A stretch of 64,000 nt of DNA from Vagococcus sp. CY52-2 (GTDB lineage: Bacteria; Bacillota; Bacilli; Lactobacillales; Vagococcaceae). The position numbers were made by a program, and so were the translations under genes. A model generated the notes under the pieces. It had not been told where the DNA came from. It ran no database searches and saw only the letters and a program-made list of their open reading frames with translations. Within the stretch, counting starts at the first letter, position 1. The number at the start of each line of letters is the position of its first letter. Of the stretch, positions 61,543 to 64,000 are shown piece by piece. The stretch lies in the NCBI RefSeq assembly GCF_022655055.1, contig NZ_CP093384.1, positions 248,001 to 312,000 of the forward strand, given 5' to 3'.

Positions 61543-61821
61543 ATGCTTTTACCTGCAAGAACAGCTGTTTTAAATCAAATGTACGATAGAAAAAAATATA
61601 ATGTCCAAGAAGTGATGGCACAATTGAAATCACAATATGGTGAAGAAAAACAATTTAATCAAAGGTTGTTTTCAGAACACCTTATGGCACTTGAAGCCAA
61701 TGGTTTAGTTGAGTTAGATAGTTATAATCTTGATGGAAATGATGAGTTATTGATGTATTACATCATTACTGAAGAGGGAAGAAAAACAGTGGATAAATAT
61801 GTTAATAAGGCATACAGATAA
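61543..61821 (+). CDS. small winged-helix-like protein of the BMC operon
   Basis: Started at the ATG at 61543, directly behind the DMT stop and AAAGGGGGAAGCG, the product has 92 residues. LPARTAVLNQMYDRKKYNVQ, FSEHLMALEANGLVEL and MYYIITEEGRKTVDKY give the pattern of a helix-turn-helix followed by a wing, as in PadR- or MarR-like minimal domains. It lacks any other domain. It may regulate the operon locally or be an adaptor protein. I do not recognise a named family. Confidence 0.75.
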   Translation: MLLPARTAVLNQMYDRKKYNVQEVMAQLKSQYGEEKQFNQRLFSEHLMALEANGLVELDSYNLDGNDELLMYYIITEEGRKTVDKYVNKAYR

Positions 61822-61865
61822 TGTTTTCTAATAACTTGTGAATTGGATAATAAGGGGGATTGAAT

Positions 61866-62162
61866 TTGGTATACAGAGGCCAAGAAGCGTTAGGTTTAGT
61901 CGAAACAATCGGCTTAGTGCCTGCATTAAAAGCATGCGATGAAATGTTAAAGGCAGCCAACGTTGAATTAATTTCATATGAAAATATCGGATCGACATTA
62001 GTTACTATCATGGTTAAAGGTGATGTGGCGGCTGTTGAGAGTGCAGTAGAAGCTGGGGCAAGAGCGGCGAAAGAAATTGGGACACTGACAGCACATAACG
62101 TCATGCCAAGACCTATTGAAGCAATCGGAAAAATTGTATCGGTTCACAGTATTGATGGATAA
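61866..62162 (+). CDS. BMC-H shell protein 2
   Basis: The best start is TTG at 61866, seven bases after AAGGGGGA (98 residues); a TTG at 61860 is too close to that site. The single BMC domain reads QEALGLVETIGLVPALKACD and VTIMVKGDVAAVESAVEAG, ending HNVMPRPIEAIGKIVSVHS. The pore loop is ENIGSTL, more polar than in shell protein 1, so a different pore selectivity is likely. Confidence 0.94.
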   Translation: MVYRGQEALGLVETIGLVPALKACDEMLKAANVELISYENIGSTLVTIMVKGDVAAVESAVEAGARAAKEIGTLTAHNVMPRPIEAIGKIVSVHSIDG

Positions 62163-62178
62163 AGAGGAGGGGATGCAG

Positions 62179-62502
62179 ATGCAAAGTTTTGAAGCAATTG
62201 GCGCAATCGAAACATTTGGTTTGGTATTTGTACTAGAAGCGTGTGATGCCATGTGCAAAGCGGCAGATGTTGAGTTAGTCGGATATGAAAATGTTGCATC
62301 AGGGTATATTTCAGTCATTGTAAAAGGTGACGTTGCTGCGTGTAAAGCAGCAGTAGAAGCTGGAACATCAGCAGTAGAAAAACTAGGAGCGGAAGTTTAT
62401 AGCTCGGTAGTGATTGCTGGACCACATATGGATTTAAATAAAATCATTCAGTATTATCAATTACTTGATGAACCGCTTCAAGAGGAGGGAGCTGCTGTTT
62501 AG
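62179..62502 (+). CDS. BMC-H shell protein 3
   Basis: I choose the ATG at 62179, eight bases after GAGGAGGGG (107 residues); the ATG at 62173 nearly touches that site. The BMC domain reads FEAIGAIETFGLVFVLEACD, with VIVKGDVAACKAAVEAG, and a longer C-terminal tail ending YYQLLDEPLQEEGAAV. It contains three cysteines (EACDAMCK, AACKA), unlike the other two shell proteins. Pore loop ENVASGY. The AldDH gene starts on the base after its stop codon. Confidence 0.94.
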   Translation: MQSFEAIGAIETFGLVFVLEACDAMCKAADVELVGYENVASGYISVIVKGDVAACKAAVEAGTSAVEKLGAEVYSSVVIAGPHMDLNKIIQYYQLLDEPLQEEGAAV

Positions 62503-63924
62503 ATGAGTAGAGCAGACAAAGATCTGTTATCAATCCAAGAAGCAAGAATTCTTGTAGAAAACGCAAGGAATGCTCAATTTTTAGTTAAAGATTATAAGCA
62601 AAGTTACTTAGATAAAATCATTAATCAATTAATAGATGATATAACAATTGAGTTAGCACACTTTGTAGACATGGAAGTCAATGAAACAAAACGTGGGTGT
62701 AAAAAAGACAAGGAATGGTTATTAAATACTTTTTTATCACAATTAAAAAAAGAGTTACCCGACCAACAGTGTATTGGAGAGCTTTTAAAAGATTCTGCGG
62801 GGAATATTTTAAAAGTAGGTGTGCCTTTAGGAGTGGTAGTAGCCTTCCCTTCTGAAAATAATGTCGTCCTAAACACGTTATATAGTCTTATTATCGGCAT
62901 TAAATCGGGAAATAGTACTATTATTATTCCAGATAATCAAGCCTATCGTACAACCATTCATATTGTAAATGGTGTTAAAGATATTTGTGAAAAATATGGT
63001 TTGCCAGTGGGCTGTATCACATGTCTTGAGACCACTTCTGAAAGTGGAATATTAGAAATAGTGACACATAAAAACACTTCTATGATTATTTCGGCCGGAA
63101 AAATAACCAACACAACTAACACTCAAAAGCCGATGATTTATGGAGGAACAGGTGGAACACCAGTTTTTATTGAACACACAGCTAATATTTCAAATGCCGT
63201 ACAGTCAGTGATAGACAGTCGTTCGCTAGATAACGGGATGTTACCAGGTTCAGAACAATATTTAATTGTTGAACAAAGCATCGCGAGTGAAGTGAAAAAA
63301 CAATTTCAAAAAAAAGGGGCTCATTTTCTATCTGAAGAAGAAGAACATCAGTTGCTTAATCTGTTACAGCCTAAAAATAATGGCATTAATCCTATATGCG
63401 TTGGTAAAAATGCTAGAGAATTAGCTAAAATGGCTCATTTTTCTGTTGAAGAAAGTACCAACATTCTAGTATCGGAAAAAAATTATGTGCATGAGCTAGA
63501 TCCTTTTGTTAATGAAATGAAATGCCCAGTGATTGCTTTTTATTTAGAACCTGATTGGATGCATGCCTGCGAAAAATCGATTCGGTTATTAAGGGAAAAA
63601 AATAACGGTCATACGATAGCGATCCATTCAAACAATATAGAAATATTAAACCAATTTGCCTTAAAGAAACCTGTCGGACGAATGATCGTTAATTCACCGT
63701 CGTCCTTAGCTAGCATGGGAATTGATTCAACGTTATCAATTTCTTGTTTATTAGGTGGTTTAACAACTGGTAAAGGTATTAGTGCTAAAAACATCACAGC
63801 ATCAGATTTAACGTATATGCGAGAAATTAGTCACTCAACAAAGTATGTTGAACATACTAGCAGTGTTGAGGAAGAATCACATGAAAAAATGTTAGAAGAG
63901 ATTTTACGAAAAATTTTAGCTTAA
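62503..63924 (+). CDS. BMC-associated CoA-acylating aldehyde dehydrogenase homologue lacking the catalytic Cys
   Basis: The 473-residue protein is of the PduP/EutE/AdhE-N aldehyde dehydrogenase family: VPLGVVVAFPSENN, SGNSTIIIPDNQAYRT and DNGMLPGSEQ align with family blocks. In active members the last block reads DNGxxCxSEQ; here the Cys position is Pro248 (codon 63244-63246). The usual GxGNxP segment is GGTGGTP, also altered. The C terminus (HEKMLEEILRKILA) is an amphipathic helix after a Glu/Ser-rich linker, like an encapsulation peptide. It is therefore probably a shell-targeted pseudoenzyme, perhaps structural or regulatory. An active paralogue should lie outside the window. Confidence 0.88.
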   Translation: MSRADKDLLSIQEARILVENARNAQFLVKDYKQSYLDKIINQLIDDITIELAHFVDMEVNETKRGCKKDKEWLLNTFLSQLKKELPDQQCIGELLKDSAGNILKVGVPLGVVVAFPSENNVVLNTLYSLIIGIKSGNSTIIIPDNQAYRTTIHIVNGVKDICEKYGLPVGCITCLETTSESGILEIVTHKNTSMIISAGKITNTTNTQKPMIYGGTGGTPVFIEHTANISNAVQSVIDSRSLDNGMLPGSEQYLIVEQSIASEVKKQFQKKGAHFLSEEEEHQLLNLLQPKNNGINPICVGKNARELAKMAHFSVEESTNILVSEKNYVHELDPFVNEMKCPVIAFYLEPDWMHACEKSIRLLREKNNGHTIAIHSNNIEILNQFALKKPVGRMIVNSPSSLASMGIDSTLSISCLLGGLTTGKGISAKNITASDLTYMREISHSTKYVEHTSSVEEESHEKMLEEILRKILA

Positions 63925-63950
63925 AACATTATGTAAAGTGAGGAATTAAG

Positions 63951-64000
63951 ATGGATATTAAAGAATTTTCAGCTAAATTGGCTGAAGCAACAAAAGAATT
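63951..64000 (+). CDS. cutC: start of choline trimethylamine-lyase-like glycyl-radical enzyme (partial)
   Basis: An ATG at 63951 follows AGTGAGGA. The 16 visible codons read MDIKEFSAKLAEATKE, which closely resembles the N terminus of CutC proteins of the GRM1 choline microcompartments as I recall them. A microcompartment operon with an aldehyde dehydrogenase next to this start fits: CutC makes acetaldehyde and trimethylamine from choline. The assignment rests on a short stretch and context; another glycyl-radical diol or choline lyase remains possible. Confidence 0.55.
   Translation, partial: MDIKEFSAKLAEATKE

Noticed and set aside
1-64000. tRNA or rRNA genes, CRISPR arrays, complete insertion sequences or prophage genes
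   Set aside because: None seen while reading; the only mobile trace is the IS30 fragment at 13432-13684.

Overview
The window is low-GC Gram-positive chromosome. Ribosome binding sites are strong AGGAGG types, intrinsic terminators are frequent, and gene content and order (pgsA-rodZ-ymfIHF, purR-glmU-prs, potABCD with a cupin regulator, lytSR-lrgAB) match Lactobacillales of the Enterococcaceae. The genus is inferred; I think of Vagococcus or a close relative, but nothing here proves it.

Layout. 1-5230: acetolactate decarboxylase, Dps, a fluoride-riboswitch-controlled CLC exporter, a DUF4767 lipoprotein and an unexplained small transcript. 5523-13363: a menaquinone cluster (menI divergent from menB-E, then menF-D-H-C); menA and a polyprenyl diphosphate synthase follow at 24-26 kb, so quinone synthesis is complete from chorismate to the prenylated naphthoquinone, with no menG methylase in view. 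13364-18372: an IS30-type relic, a guanine-riboswitch purine permease, a patch of decayed genes including an amidohydrolase pseudogene, and a pnuC-nucleoside phosphorylase pair. 18562-19840: flavin reductase and luxS. 20075-23850: a zinc-starvation operon behind a near-perfect Zur box (AdcA-ZinT lipoprotein, zinc-free ribosomal proteins L33, S14 and L32, a COG0523 GTPase and two small proteins). A second Zur box controls adcCB at 43.7 kb. 23853-24026: a tiny iron-box peptide unit.

26-50 kb is mostly core: lrgAB/lytSR, signal peptidase, AI-2E-family permease, phospholipid synthesis, RodZ, M16 peptidases, mscL, prs, glmU, purR, ispE, and the spermidine/putrescine ABC operon with its regulator and two repeated operators. 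50-58.6 kb holds an AbgB-type amidohydrolase with a Dcu-type carrier, a second fluoride riboswitch plus second CLC exporter, murB, exonuclease III with a membrane protein carrying a very basic tail, and tsaE with an acetyltransferase.

58.8-64 kb is the most distinctive region: the start of a bacterial microcompartment operon. A MerR regulator is followed by a leader with a separate terminator, a GTTAAC inverted repeat and a classic long-spacer MerR-type promoter. The operon encodes three different BMC-H shell proteins, a DMT permease, a small winged-helix-like protein, an aldehyde-dehydrogenase homologue whose catalytic Cys is replaced by Pro, and the first 16 codons of what looks like a choline trimethylamine-lyase (CutC). 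The Cys-less dehydrogenase and the MerR switch are the features I would examine first. Several genes are broken (1033-1252, 15872-16828, 30809-31358, the IS30 relic), often at A/T homopolymers.
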